Made by a program: the position numbers and the translations under genes | The notes under the pieces: model-generated | What the model saw: the letters and a program-made list of their open reading frames with translations, nothing else | What the model was told of the DNA's origin: nothing | Databases searched by the model: none | In this document: one piece after another, positions 56,412 through 62,824 of the stretch | How the letters are laid out: each line of letters opens with the position of its first letter | How positions within the stretch are numbered: position 1 is the first letter of the stretch | From: Oncomelania hupensis | Taxonomy: Eukaryota; Mollusca; Gastropoda; Littorinimorpha; Pomatiopsidae | Assembly (NCBI GenBank): GCA_036898135.1 | Contig: CM072511.1 | Location: 73,256,293 to 73,320,292, forward strand | Reading direction: 5' to 3' | DNA: 64,000 bases

Positions 56412-59046
56412 TTGTGAGAAATGCACAAGTGAGAAAGAGAGGTAGACTGTGAGAGAAAAATACTGAGTAATGAATTACAGTGGAACCTCGCTATTCGTAC
56501 ACAATCCTTCCAGGAGGCAGTTCGAATGGCGATTTGTACCAATGGCAAATCATTTTTTTTACATAACATATAATGTAAATTGGATTAATCCGTTCCAGAC
56601 CAACAGATGATTGCATATTTAAACCTTTGTAATAACTTCACGAGTCCTTTTTTCAATTCAATTATCGTTCTCACTGCTTTCCTTTTAGGTTTGGTTGAAT
56701 CACTAATCTTTTTTGGACCCATCGCTGCACTATTTTTTAATAAAAATAACAACAACAAAAAATAAATAGCACAAAGTTTCACGAAACTTGCATGAATGAT
56801 GCGTAGCGTATGGAAACTACCACGAGACTGAGCTGAAGCGTCCGTGTGGCGCGGTCAGTAACAAGGTGACGCTGTCCGAATCGTGGGGCAAGCGTATGAA
56901 TGATAAGTTGAATTTTCTTGAACAAGTTGTACAAATAACGAGTTGTACGAATAGAAAGGCGGGCGAATGGCAGGGTTCCACTGTATCTGGTAAGTGTTGA
57001 TGAAATAAATAAATAATGCTGACCTGCGTACTTACAATTTTTAAAATCAATAGCAAAAGGTCCAGTTTTTAGTAGCTAAGCCAGGTTTTCAGTAGCATGC
57101 ACAACCGTCGATGTAGGACGCCATGACAAGTTAATTGTGTACTTAAAATATATATTTTGACATTGAAAACGTTTTGAGAAAGCACAAAATCAGTCTCTAC
57201 CTGCATCAGCACACATGATAAGTAAATACAATACTTGGTGTCGGGGTTTACTGTTTACATTTGCAGAGTCAGCGTAACAGCTCTTGAGTTTAACAAGGTC
57301 TTCTTTGGTCAGATGCCTGTTTAAACTGCCACCTGGCTGACTCTTCACCACCATCAGAGCTTCCATAGTGCCCTCTCCCAAGCTTGCTCTTTGGTCAGTT
57401 CTGTTCTTCCTCACACATGAGAAAACTCTTTCGCAGTGAGCACTTGAGTTTGGAATTGTGAGGATGGACACCATAAACTTGGGTAGATAGGAAAAGAGCA
57501 GAGAACCCTCTGGATCTTTCATCTCACTGACTCTCTTCCAAAATACATCAACTGATTCATTTTCCACTTCAGCAATGACAGTGCACTGGTAAAGTGAAAA
57601 CTCTTCCAAGAGTTTCTGCTGGGTACAATTTATTGGCAGAATTGCTGGAAACCGCTTGATGAAGTACTGGACTGAAGTCTGGCTGCTTGTCAGCTGTTCT
57701 TTATGATCAGCAACCTGAGCATGACCCTACAGCTCATCATCGCCATTCCGCCAAATCGGAAAAGGTACAACAGAGCATGCGCAGCATTAATAGCCATCGC
57801 ATACGATGCAGCCTTGCAACAATGTGTCCATGCAACTAGCGATACAATTGGGCAAGTCGCACGTTTTGACAAAGGAAATAGAAACGGAGCCTTCTGATTG
57901 GTCACGCCCTGGCTGCATCGTATACAATGGACTTTAGAAATAGCGGAAGTTCTACTTTCTACAGTCTGAATTTTTTTTTCCCGTAGCAATTTTATGTTTG
58001 CTGTAGCTTCGTCTTTATTTTTCGTAGCTGCTACGGCAAAATCGTAGCAGTAGGCAGGTCTGATAATGAACTGATCAGTTCATGTTTAATTCTTACCTTC
58101 ATTAAAAAGAACCATTCATTGCAGATACCGTGAACTTCATCACTGTAGCCATCCTCAAGAATATTCTGTAACAAATGGAATGTAATATTAACAATAATAA
58201 TACTACAGGATGCTATTATGTGCTTTTTCTTCAACAGAACTCAAAGCCTGGTGGTTATTTCAGAAAATGGAAGAGAAATCAATTTGTATTTTTGGAATTT
58301 AGATCGACTACATCAAATACCATTATTGATGGAATGGATGAAATCGAAGTATCTGGAGAAAACCCTTGTTATTAGACAGAAAGTTTGAAAGGCCAGTTGA
58401 TGATGATGCAATCAATATGTTAGAAAAAGTCACAAAACCCAGCAAACATTTTGAGTTCACAATACGAAAATAAAAGCTTAGCTGCTAATGTGGTTTTGAA
58501 GTATGCCTTGCACTGCTAGGAAATATTTTATTAAGGTTACAGAGGAACCAAACATTAGCCAAAATAAAACCACAATATAACCAGTGTGAAAAATGTTTAG
58601 TGAAGCAATTATGAACCTTTTATAAACCCATTTTAAACCATAGTAATACCATTTATAAACCAAACTTTTACAAAATAATAACCTATGTTGACACCAAGTT
58701 TAAACCGTACATAAACCACTTTTATACTTTGTACACAATTTAATATAATATACAATATAGTTACAATCAAACAGCCCAACATAGCATCAGGGAATCAAAG
58801 TATCAAAACAATAAATCACCAGTTTTTATAAACAAATTTTACTTTTTTCTACAGATCAGAACATACCTGAATAACTTTCAAGGCATGCCCACCAATGTCT
58901 TTCAATCCTTCAACTTGGGACAGTCTTTCCACCGGGAATGGCAAACTTTTCAAAACACATGAAGCTTTGCGGAATGCTAAAGCACGAGAGTAGTCATTCT
59001 GATCGTCACGGAGTTCAGCATGCTTTTCTAGAATTTCAAGTGCCTC
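27440..59046 (-). CDS. POLM/DNTT-like: Family X DNA polymerase, TdT / polymerase mu type (six exons, 5' end outside window)
   Basis: A template-dependent or -independent nucleotidyltransferase acting in nuclear double-strand-break end joining (family knowledge). Exons: 59046-58867, 58165-58097, 43326-43203, 39739-39607, 37974-37279, 27526-27440. Acceptors and donors are GT-AG and phases agree at all five junctions. In order: 8-kDa domain with first helix-hairpin-helix (VEGLKDIGG), second helix-hairpin-helix (FGVGSATAKKW), GGFRRGKKSGHDVDIL with two catalytic Asp, a loop1-like segment, RRVDLIVVP with the third Asp, GWTG signature, FNRDLRTYA, and a C-terminus ending EHRNC. GW rather than YF at the sugar position favours TdT/mu over lambda/beta. 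An N-terminal BRCT domain would lie to the right of the window. About 430 residues are visible, longer than the usual core because of a charged linker in exon 5, where the frame breaks once. Confidence 0.93.
27653..28315 (-). mobile_element. Diverged SINE-A copy with a nested insertion
   Basis: Recognisable from CAGGGTCCAGCGGACTGC to the 5' hairpin region (ATCCCCGGCACCCCCATGGGG). It has an extra ~35 bp after the 3' end region, also hinted at in the 46450 copy, and a GTTAG-type tail. This suggests an older subfamily. TSDs are not clear. A separate small insertion sits at 28140-28223. Confidence 0.8.
28140..28223 (-). mobile_element. Short retroposed fragment with GTTA tail inside SINE-A
   Basis: Compared with other SINE-A copies, about 84 extra bp occur between AACAAAGGA and GAGACAGCGAC. 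The insert has a GTTA repeat tail and an inverted pair GTCCCC ... GGGGAC 19 bp apart. The flanks AGGATAGAG and AGGAGAGAG look like an imperfect TSD. It belongs to a family not otherwise seen in the window. Confidence 0.6.
28316..29490. other. Polymerase intron 5, AT-rich; GT microsatellite at 28533-28590
   Basis: No exon-like frame in either direction beyond short chance ORFs. Around 29230-29340 there are several GTGACGTCA/TGACGTCA-like CRE-type palindromes and repeated GGTCATG. Confidence 0.5.
29491..30014. repeat. CT tract and composite CA minisatellite
   Basis: A CT-rich tract (29491-29561) is followed by about five units of CTTTAACAATGATTTATGATGAA plus variable (CA)n (anchors near 29573, 29602, 29731, 29815, 29935). 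The spacer anchors are nearly identical while the CA tracts differ in length. Confidence 0.9.
30101..30170. repeat. Interstitial telomere-like CCTAA array
   Basis: CTAACCCTAACCC, CTAACCCTAACC and CCTAACCCTAAC blocks appear within 70 bp, with degenerate units between. This matches the animal TTAGGG telomere motif on the minus strand. Confidence 0.75.
30452..31329 (+). mobile_element. RTE-like LINE, 3' part
   Basis: From RT motif C onward. The FADD-type site reads LADN here (a mutated Asp), followed by GLAGEEQELE, MRCYRRLLGISYTQHV and EWTGLTLSE. It ends with GGATAGGATAGGATAGGA. Frame breaks occur near 30600 and 31145. Confidence 0.88.
31330..32325. other. Polymerase intron 5, nothing recognised
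   Basis: No exon, repeat end or microsatellite recognised. Confidence 0.45.
33104..33436 (+). mobile_element. L2/CR1-type LINE 3' end inserted in the RTE-like LINE
   Basis: Encodes a short KTHLFKEAF C-terminus, then a 3' UTR with GTAAAGCGCATTGTGATTTTGG and GTGCTGTATAAATTG, and an ATT tail (33412-33436). Such 3' UTR features are typical of L2/CR1-like elements. The RTE sequence resumes at ATGCCTTACAGAAG. Confidence 0.8.
33317..33383 (+). mobile_element. SINE-A 67-bp 3' stub inside the L2-type fragment
   Basis: GTCCTGATTTGGCTCAG through CTGGACCTAAAGCAATAAT plus ATGTA units. It is flanked by a perfect 15-bp TSD TGATTTTGGAAAGTG (33302-33316, 33384-33398). Confidence 0.95.
34497..34772. repeat. 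GT and CT microsatellites
   Basis: GT-rich (34497-34573), then a CTGT-rich stretch and a long CT run (34700-34762). Confidence 0.95.
34987..35300 (+). mobile_element. SINE with 5S rRNA-like head
   Basis: GCAAGTTAAGCACCGTC...GGTTAGCACTTGGACGGGTGAC reproduces the 5S rRNA internal promoter order (A box, intermediate element, C box). It is preceded by a tRNA-like GCGCAGTGGTTGGAGCA. The body runs to about 35300, ending AAATAAAACAACATAAAA. Not a working 5S gene: both ends of 5S are missing. Confidence 0.8.
35301..35619. other. Polymerase intron 5, nothing recognised
   Basis: No exon or repeat boundary seen. Confidence 0.4.
35626..36417. mobile_element. hAT-like element, CAG...CTG ends, 6-bp TSD
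   Basis: Ends CAGGGCTGAGATTTAGC and GTTAAAGCTCAGCCCTG are inverted, and CTTATA is duplicated (35620-35625, 36418-36423). A minus-strand stretch near 35900-35830 (KKAHPSSFKFWN, then an acidic end and a stop) could be the tail of a coding sequence. No transposase core is visible, so the copy is non-autonomous. Confidence 0.85.
36424..37005. other. Polymerase intron 5, nothing recognised
   Basis: A 98-codon plus-strand frame (36678-36974) has ordinary composition but no recognised domain, and it lies antisense within the intron. Confidence 0.4.
37006..37072 (-). pseudogene. tRNA-like remnant
   Basis: Minus strand: A-box-like GTAGCTCAGAGGTAGAGC and a perfect B box GGTTCGAATCC. The anticodon loop would read CTGGAAC, but there is no proper variable loop and the acceptor arms do not pair. 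It is therefore a tRNA pseudogene or SINE head. Confidence 0.5.
37279..37974 (-). CDS. POLM/DNTT-like: Polymerase palm exon (catalytic), with frame break in linker
   Basis: Acceptor ATATTTCCAG; first residues GKKSGHDVDILLTHP carry two metal-binding Asp. A loop1-like segment (MGRHEASTYNPNV) follows, then GQLDHFEKWLGICRFE, a long charged linker, RRVDLIVVPYSQYFYALVGW (third Asp, GW), and FNRDLRTYAKREL. The exon ends DMTK at donor GTGAGATT. The frame entering from the left half meets a stop at 37542-37544, while the right half is open from about 37550 in a different frame. One missing base (or two extra) in the Lys/Glu-rich linker would explain it. Either the gene is damaged, the assembly has an indel, or a very short intron exists. 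Catalytic parts on both sides are well conserved. Confidence 0.9.
37975..39606. other. Polymerase intron 4; GT microsatellite at 39179-39217
   Basis: No transposon family recognised apart from the GT tract. The open frames around 39077-39549 run through it. Confidence 0.5.
39607..39739 (-). CDS. POLM/DNTT-like: Polymerase exon (palm start, GGFRR)
   Basis: 133 bp between acceptor GAGTGCAG and donor GTTTGT. With one base from the previous exon it reads GLAFHEDLTTPVTTKEVEVF and ends in LVGGFR plus a split Arg codon completed by the next exon. The Y/H-ED-L...V motif and GGFRRG junction are diagnostic of family X polymerases. Open throughout. Confidence 0.92.
40018..40684 (-). mobile_element. RTE-like LINE, 3' part, minus strand
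   Basis: A CCTATCC-type tail at the left end, then the reverse complement of the C-terminal coding region (MRCYRRLLG, EWTGLTLSES, RKLRW-type) up to the SFKYLGAIVSDN block. It meets the 5' end of an opposite-strand copy at 40687. Confidence 0.88.
40687..41791 (+). mobile_element. RTE-like LINE, 5' leader and endonuclease, plus strand
   Basis: Leader (CCCTGTGGGTTCGGGCACTG) followed by the endonuclease: GTWNVR, LGISELRWKG, IQAYAPTSDYDDSEVEDFY, EGDWNAKVGQN and HSPGGEHHNQID, the APE-type catalytic blocks. Frameshifts and a small deletion break it. It stops at 41791, where the strand switches. Confidence 0.9.
41792..42990 (-). mobile_element. RTE-like LINE, endonuclease to pre-RT, minus strand
   Basis: The reverse complement runs from the RT lead-in (WTEYGSDLCTYN, SILACSKN) back to the endonuclease. 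With the piece at 40018-40684 it could be one minus-strand LINE that lost its RT core and was split by the plus-strand copy. Confidence 0.85.
43203..43326 (-). CDS. POLM/DNTT-like: Polymerase exon (second helix-hairpin-helix)
   Basis: 124 bp between acceptor CTATTTGCAG and donor GTAAAT. Reads DFTSVFGVGSATAKKWIDRG and continues to DERVIW plus a split Gly codon. F.SVFGVG..TA.KW is the conserved DNA-binding hairpin of TdT and polymerases mu, lambda and beta. The next exon completes the Gly codon in phase. A solo LTR lies 27 bp upstream of the acceptor. Confidence 0.94.
43353..43979 (-). mobile_element. Solo LTR of the Gmr1-like family, next to a polymerase exon
   Basis: 627 bp, the reverse complement of the LTR at 12195-12803, with intact TGTTAC/GTAACA ends and perfect TSD GTTAG (43348-43352, 43980-43984). 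It arose by recombination between LTRs of a full element. It is in the same sense as the gene and contains a TGAATAAAAG poly(A)-signal-like site, so it could affect splicing or termination. Confidence 0.95.
44098..44670 (-). mobile_element. SINE-A copy, full length
   Basis: ATTAC tail, body and 5' hairpin. TSD TTCGAACTCAACTA (44084-44097) versus TTCAAACTCAACTA (44671-44684), one mismatch. It lies in polymerase intron 2. Confidence 0.93.
44685..46180. other. Polymerase intron 2, nothing recognised
   Basis: Mixed sequence with a short CCCTAC/CCAACCC stretch near 44761. The open frames near 45110-45466 lack recognised domains. Confidence 0.4.
46189..47677. mobile_element. hAT-like element, A+T-rich ends, with nested SINE-A
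   Basis: Ends CAGGGTTGGAAGATTTAAC and (reversed) CAGGATTGATAGTCTTTAC are similar. The flanks CCAACAAC (46181-46188) and CCAACACA (47678-47685) look like a decayed 8-bp TSD, as expected for hAT. Subterminal TTAAAGAAAATT repeats occur at both ends. An internal YYDFVGGKSAERLI stretch near 47165 may be coding debris. Confidence 0.6.
46450..47035 (-). mobile_element. SINE-A copy, full length, nested in a hAT-like element
   Basis: TSD ACATTGCCGCTA (46438-46449) versus ACATTGCCACTA (47036-47047). It shares with the 27653 copy the extra AGTGAAAGAGGACTCACC block, marking a subfamily. Confidence 0.93.
47690..48639. repeat. Intron sequence with TGACCTTGA-type repeats
   Basis: Between 48190 and 48345, TGACCTT occurs about six times (GATGACCTTGACCT, GTGACCTTGGGATGACCTT, GTGACCTTGATCTTGGGATG). 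Its reverse complement AAGGTCA is the nuclear-receptor half-site. Further on, GCTATAAATAGC occurs twice (near 48450 and 48518). Probably part of a dispersed repeat. Confidence 0.6.
48640..51305 (+). mobile_element. RTE-like LINE, near complete but internally deleted
   Basis: Leader from GTGGGTTTGGGCACTGAATAG, endonuclease pieces (LGISELHWKGLGE, SEVEDFYENLQAVL, then a deletion to RRWTWHSP), linker, RT (SAGVDNIPAELLQAGG, EEQAGYRVGQSTTEQ, FVDFKKAFDRVWH), then a jump that removes RT motifs B and C (IGNWFRV to ITQITAALTRLKPIW), and a rearranged 3' end up to GGAATAGGATAG. It contains a SINE-A stub at 50828. Not functional. Confidence 0.9.
50828..50880 (-). mobile_element. SINE-A 53-bp 3' stub inside the LINE
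   Basis: ATTAC-repeat tail, TTGCTTTAGGTCCAGCGGAC, and CTCTTCCGAGC. Flanked by the 10-bp TSD GACCCTCACA (50818-50827, 50881-50890). Confidence 0.93.
51306..51834. other. Polymerase intron 2, nothing recognised
   Basis: AT-rich, no feature recognised. Confidence 0.4.
51835..55627 (+). mobile_element. RTE-like LINE, interrupted by a hAT-like element
   Basis: Starts in the endonuclease C-terminus (HHNQTDYIMVKK equivalent), continues through linker and RT with internal losses (motif A region reads FVDFMKAFN), and is broken at 53207-54766. It resumes at motif C (LRFADDIDGLAG, Asp pair intact) and runs to the tail GGATAGGATAGG. Numerous frameshifts. Confidence 0.9.
53207..54766 (-). mobile_element. 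hAT-like transposon with decayed transposase, 6-bp TSD
   Basis: Ends CAGACCTGCCAACC and GGTTGGCAGGTCTG are perfect inverted repeats. CAGATT flanks both sides (53201-53206, 54767-54772), and the LINE sequence is continuous across it. The minus-strand transposase remnant (54357-53485) starts with a GRGRPRK AT-hook-like basic motif. After a 1-base frameshift it shows a BED-like zinc-finger stretch (RCRVCEFDFSVAHGG), then AYFTAFLVEHNVPISASDHAG, and finally a hAT C-terminal piece (NKTDFRGSMSRQTLDSLMVL). The middle is deleted, so it cannot encode an active enzyme. Confidence 0.88.
55636..55825. repeat. TGACCTTGA-type repeats in intron 2
   Basis: GGCCTTGACCTTTAAG, GGGTCAAGGTCAATTC and GTGACCTTGACCTTGAAG carry TCAAGGTCA in both orientations. 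Related to 48190-48345. Confidence 0.6.
56337..56411. repeat. ATT/AGT trinucleotide tract
   Basis: Pure AGT/TAG repeats following ATT units. Confidence 0.95.
56478..56983 (-). mobile_element. Tigger/pogo element, internally deleted
   Basis: CAGTGGAACCTCG and GGGTTCCACTG ends with TA on both sides (56476-56477, 56984-56985). A minus-strand frame preserves the transposase N-terminus (MGPKKISDSTKPKRKAVRT, then IELKKG), the start of the CENP-B-like helix-turn-helix region. The remainder, including the catalytic DDE domain, is lost. Confidence 0.9.
57019..58062 (-). mobile_element. hAT-like transposon remnant, 6-bp TSD
   Basis: Ends CTGACCTGCGTACT and AGTAGGCAGGTCTG are near-perfect inverted repeats of the same type as at 53207. 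TSD ATAATG (57013-57018, 58063-58068). The minus-strand ORF 57609-57190 encodes a hAT C-terminal dimerisation region (IPNSSAHCERVFSCVRKNRT, then EALMVVKS). The N-terminal and catalytic parts are missing. Confidence 0.9.
58097..58165 (-). CDS. POLM/DNTT-like: Polymerase exon (after first helix-hairpin-helix)
   Basis: 69 bp, 23 codons, phase 0 at both ends. Acceptor TTTGTTACAG, donor GTAAGA. Reads NILEDGYSDEVHGICNEW and ends MK. The ILEDG.S.EV pattern is the conserved segment after the 8-kDa domain hairpin. The following intron is 14.8 kb and filled with transposons. Confidence 0.9.
58196..58380 (-). repeat. SINE-B copy with AAT tail in intron 1
   Basis: AATAATACTACAGGATGCTA marks the tail junction as in other SINE-B copies. 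The body (GACTACATCAAATACCATTA, GGAGAAAACCC) is diverged and the tRNA head is missing. Confidence 0.65.
58381..58866. other. Polymerase intron 1 remainder
   Basis: Around 58565-58740, ATAAACC occurs repeatedly (TTATAAACCCATTTTAAACC, TTTATAAACC, ACATAAACC), a loose short-period repeat. No gene. Confidence 0.5.
58867..59046 (-). CDS. POLM/DNTT-like: Polymerase exon (8-kDa domain)
   Basis: 180 bp, exactly 60 codons, phase 0. Acceptor TTCTTTCTCTCAG, donor GTATGTTC. Begins EALEILEKHAELRDDQNDYS, then ALAFRKASCVLKSLPFPVE and VEGLKDIGGHALKVIQ. The RKAS.VLKSLPF and G...IG segments identify the N-terminal helical (8-kDa) domain with the first helix-hairpin-helix, which binds the downstream 5' end in gapped DNA. 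Upstream exons are not in the visible sequence. Confidence 0.95.
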
Positions 59047-59261
59047 CTGAGAGAAAGAAACAATAACAAAGTAGAATAATTTTAGGTATCCAAGAATATA
59101 GGGATGGAAAGTGGCATACATTAGACTACATCTATGCTTTTATCAGGAAAATAATTGTGCATGTATTATTAAAGGGGGTTCTGACTCATCAGAAACACTT
59201 TTTGTGGGTTCAAGTGTTTACCCAAACTATAGTCTAAACATATACTCATTTTTTTTTAGAA

Positions 59262-59506
59262 CCGCCCATGGTCCAGTCCGATAGACCATCTCACAAGCCA
59301 TTGGACAACAGATGACCTGCTCACAGTGGTGAAGAAAGGAAACTCCGATACGGCCACGTCACCAGAGCATCAGGCCTTGCAAAGACCACTCTGCAAGGCA
59401 CGGTCCGAGGCAAAAGAAGAGGGAGACAGAAAAAGAGGTGAGAGGACAACATTCGAGAATGGACTGGCTTGACACTGAGAAAAGCCATGAGGGTTGCTGA
59501 GGAAAC
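59262..59506 (+). mobile_element. RTE-like LINE fragment, C-terminal coding
   Basis: GTCCAGTCCGATAGACCATC through GAATGGACTGGCTTGACACT, the C-terminal coding stretch of the RTE-like family. It lacks the tail and the 5' parts. Confidence 0.85.
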
Positions 59507-59716
59507 TTGAAACTTTTTTTTTAAAACTTTGTTATTAGTGATAAAGATTTTAGACTACTTAATAAGTCTAATCTTCCAATCTGTCCCTTAACAAATTAAC
59601 ATAGTAAAGAACCTTTAACATTAACTTGGAAATCATGGAAATCACACACACATGCACTCACACACATACACACACAATCACACCAACATCTTCATCATTA
59701 TCTTTAAACAACCCTC

Positions 59717-59718
59717 AC

Positions 59719-59774
<56 letters not shown>

Positions 59775-59867
59775 TTATTATTATTATTAATATTATTATT
59801 ATTTTTACTACTACAAACACCACCATCACTACCACTATCATCACTATTATTATTATAACTAGAATAT
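59717..59867. repeat. AAT/ATT trinucleotide tract at transposon target
   Basis: AAT repeats turn into ATT repeats near 59771, a self-complementary arrangement, and end at the TSD of the transposon beginning at 59868. AAT repeats resume beyond 63711. Confidence 0.9.
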
Positions 59868-60241
59868 CGTCGTCCGGAAATACAAGTGTCGTAACTCGAT
59901 TTTTGGCGTTTTTGAGATTTTTGGCATGCAGCATCGGGGGGCCAAGGCGCATGTTCTGTGAGAATCTTAGACCCCATCTCCTCCAAATGTGACCGTTATT
60001 ACCAAAATACATTAGCAGTAAGTCAACCCACTAAATATTATGCGGAAATACAACTGTCGTAAGTCGTGTTACGACGATTGTATCGGGAATTTTTGCTCGT
60101 AACGTCGCAAATACAAATGTCGTATCTCGACTTACGACTTTTGTATTGCGAATCTGGACAGATCCATTGCTTTTGCTCTTCACATACGACTAATGTATTC
60201 GATATTTTCTGTACATTTCTACTATTGCCATCATAAAAGTC

Positions 60242-62824
60242 ATGTCAACCTTTTACATTTTTGATTCGCATTGCATGGATGAGATTGGGTTGTGCCACCC
60301 AGACGGCCTTTCTTGTGTAACAAAGCATAATGGCGTGCATGACTTGATGACATTCGTCCATGCTCTGTGTTTGTCCCTTGGGATGGACACCTGTACGACT
60401 ATGTTTGAGGTAGCGAATGTCCGTGCTTGTGTTGAGATGACGGGAACTACTGCTGAAAAGCATGAGGGAAGTGTGTTAAATAATAGTGACAATGACCCCA
60501 CTACACTCAGAGATCTTTCACAGTCAGACGATGATGATGATGATGATGATGATGATGAAGACACGCCCCTCAAACAGACGGACGATGATGATGATGAAGA
60601 CATTCCTCTGATCCCACTCAAAAAGACGAAAGATAATGATGAAGACATTCCCCTTATCCAACTCAAACGTTTTGAGGAAGATGAAGATATACCTCTCATT
60701 CAACTTAGACGGTCAGAAGAAGATGACATCCCTTTGAAAGCCTTAGGATTTGCCTTAGGAATGCCGATTCGTTCCGTGCAATGGATCTTGAAACTACAAC
60801 GCTCAAAGACTTGCCACTTGCACAGATGGAGAAGAAGGATTCTACCGAAGATCTGAGCGACGGCGACGATGAGTATGTTCCATCGAAAGAAGAGCTAGAC
60901 TGTTCATCGTCATCATCAGAGATGATTTGTGACGACCGCCTTGATGACGTTGCTCAAAGCAGGCCAATGGCAGAAGTGAGTGGAGAAGCAAGTTGCAACG
61001 ACGAAGTATGCAATACTTCAGTAGGCTCACTCAGTGCAGGGGATTCCACATTAACAAGCCCATGCCCCTTGCCCGCCCAGGATAAGCCAAGGCAATCAAG
61101 GAAAAGACTCCGAGACAAGGGTTCCTGGAAAATCAGCCAGAGGAAACGTTTAAGAGATATATCGATAGTGGACAGTCTTACGTCTCAAGGGTAGGGAAGG
61201 TCCAAAGAAAGAGAGAGCTCAAGTCCGGCTGTGAAGATAGGTGTAGAAATAAGTGCCGAATGAAAATCTCAGAGGGTGACAGAGAGAAAATTTTTCACAA
61301 TTTCTGGAAACTGGGTTGTCTCACACGGCAGAGATAGTATCTCTGCAAATCCGTGCGAAAAGTCGACAAAAAAAACGCACACTCCAAATCCTGTTCCAGA
61401 AGAGGGTGTTCGTATCAGTACTGCCTGCTTGTTGACGAGAGAATGATTCCAGTTTGTAAACGAATGCTTTTGGACACTTTAGACGTAACAGAACGCGTCG
61501 TCGTCACAGCTTTGACAAAGATAAATTGTCTGGGTACGAGTGAGAAGGAAACGAGAGGGCAGCAGAGAAGCAAAGCGAACTGCACTGAGCGAGAAGAAAT
61601 CAAGAAACACATAGATAGCTTTCCGCGAGTCGAGTCGAGAGCCACTACAGTCGAAAAGAGTCAACAAGAGAATACTTAGAGAGCTCTTTGAGTCTGCTAA
61701 AGATGCATTCGTTGTACGTTGAAAAACGCCAAAAAGAAGGATGCAAGACGCCTGCCAGTGAAACAACATACAGAAATGTTTTCAACCGAGAGTTCAACAT
61801 AGGTTTTTTGAGGCCCTTGAAAGACAGGTGCGATTTGTGCTCCGCCCATGACAACGGTTACTTCAAGGAAGACGACGGCGAGTATGAAAAGCACATCCAG
61901 CTAAAGGAAGAAAGTAGAAAGGTGAAAGATGCAATAAAAGAACAAGTCAAACGAGACCCATCAATGGCAGCAGCTGTGTTTGACCTCGAGGAAGTGTTAC
62001 CCACACCTCATAGTGCAGAATCTTGTTTGTATTACAAACAATAACTGAACACCTACAACTTGACCATCTATGATTACCGGAACGGTCAAGGATACTGCAA
62101 CGTATGGTCTGAGACGACAGCGCTCCGGGGCTCTAATGAAATTGGGAGCTGCGTTTACAGGTATCTCCAACGCATTCACAAAGAGGGAATTAAGAAGGTC
62201 ATTTTGTTCTCTGATAGTTGTGGGGGTCAAAATCGAAACAGAAACTTTCTGTCCATGCTTTGGTGTGCGTTGCGAAAGTTTGACCTGGCAGAAATACAGC
62301 ACATCTTTTTTGTATCTGGTCATAGTCAGAATGAAGTGGATAGCATGCATTCCGTGATTGAACGAAGTAGCAAAAACATTTCCGTGTACACAACCAGCCA
62401 GTGGACTCAGACTATGAAGACAGCGAAACGCCACTCACCGTCGTACATCGTTGAGGAGCTTGTCCAATCAGATTTTTTCGATTTCAGGAAAGTTGCAAGC
62501 TTGTTGAAAAATTCTCAGCTTGACACCCAGAAGGAGAAGGTAAGATGGCTAGACATAAAACGCTTTCTGCTTACCTCTGAAGAACCCAACCTGGTCTTCA
62601 TCGGGTACTACTATACTGGTCCTTTCTGTCAGCTTAACCTGGTACAAAAAGTCAGAGCAGCACACAATATTCCCAACCCTGCCGAGATTGAACTGCAAAA
62701 TGTGTCGACGACCCCATATCCGGTCAGCAAGGAAAAGTATGAAGACCTAAGCAATCTGTGTCAAAGCTGCATCATCTCAAAGTCTCATCACACTTTCTTT
62801 AAATCATTGCCCCACGAGGTATAA
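60242..62824 (+). pseudogene. Transposase-like gene of the 59868 element, decayed
   Basis: In order: a short FYIFDSHCMDEIG segment; an acidic repeat region; a basic KRKRLRDKGSW-type block; a Cys-rich block (GCEDRCRNKCRMKISEGDRE, then IFHNFWKLG); SCSRRGCSYQYCLLVD; VCKRMLLDTL; an RCDLCSAHD zinc-like motif; AVFDLEEVLPTP; ILFSDSCGGQNRNRN; and HSQNEVDSMHSVIE. The last three look like an RNase H-fold D-D-E triad. I recall the same architecture (DUF7869-like) in many invertebrate proteins of presumed transposon origin. Damage: frameshift near 61143, TAG at 61335-61337, a CGAGT duplication near 61628 shifting frame, TAA at 62042-62044. From 62060 to 62824 the frame is open. Confidence 0.7.
60535..60745 (+). 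repeat. Acidic DEDIPLI coding repeat
   Basis: A GAT-rich stretch encodes a run of Asp, then four to five imperfect copies of EDIPLIxLK(+) with acidic spacers. Repeat units are 45-60 bp. Probably a flexible acidic linker within the transposon protein. Confidence 0.8.
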
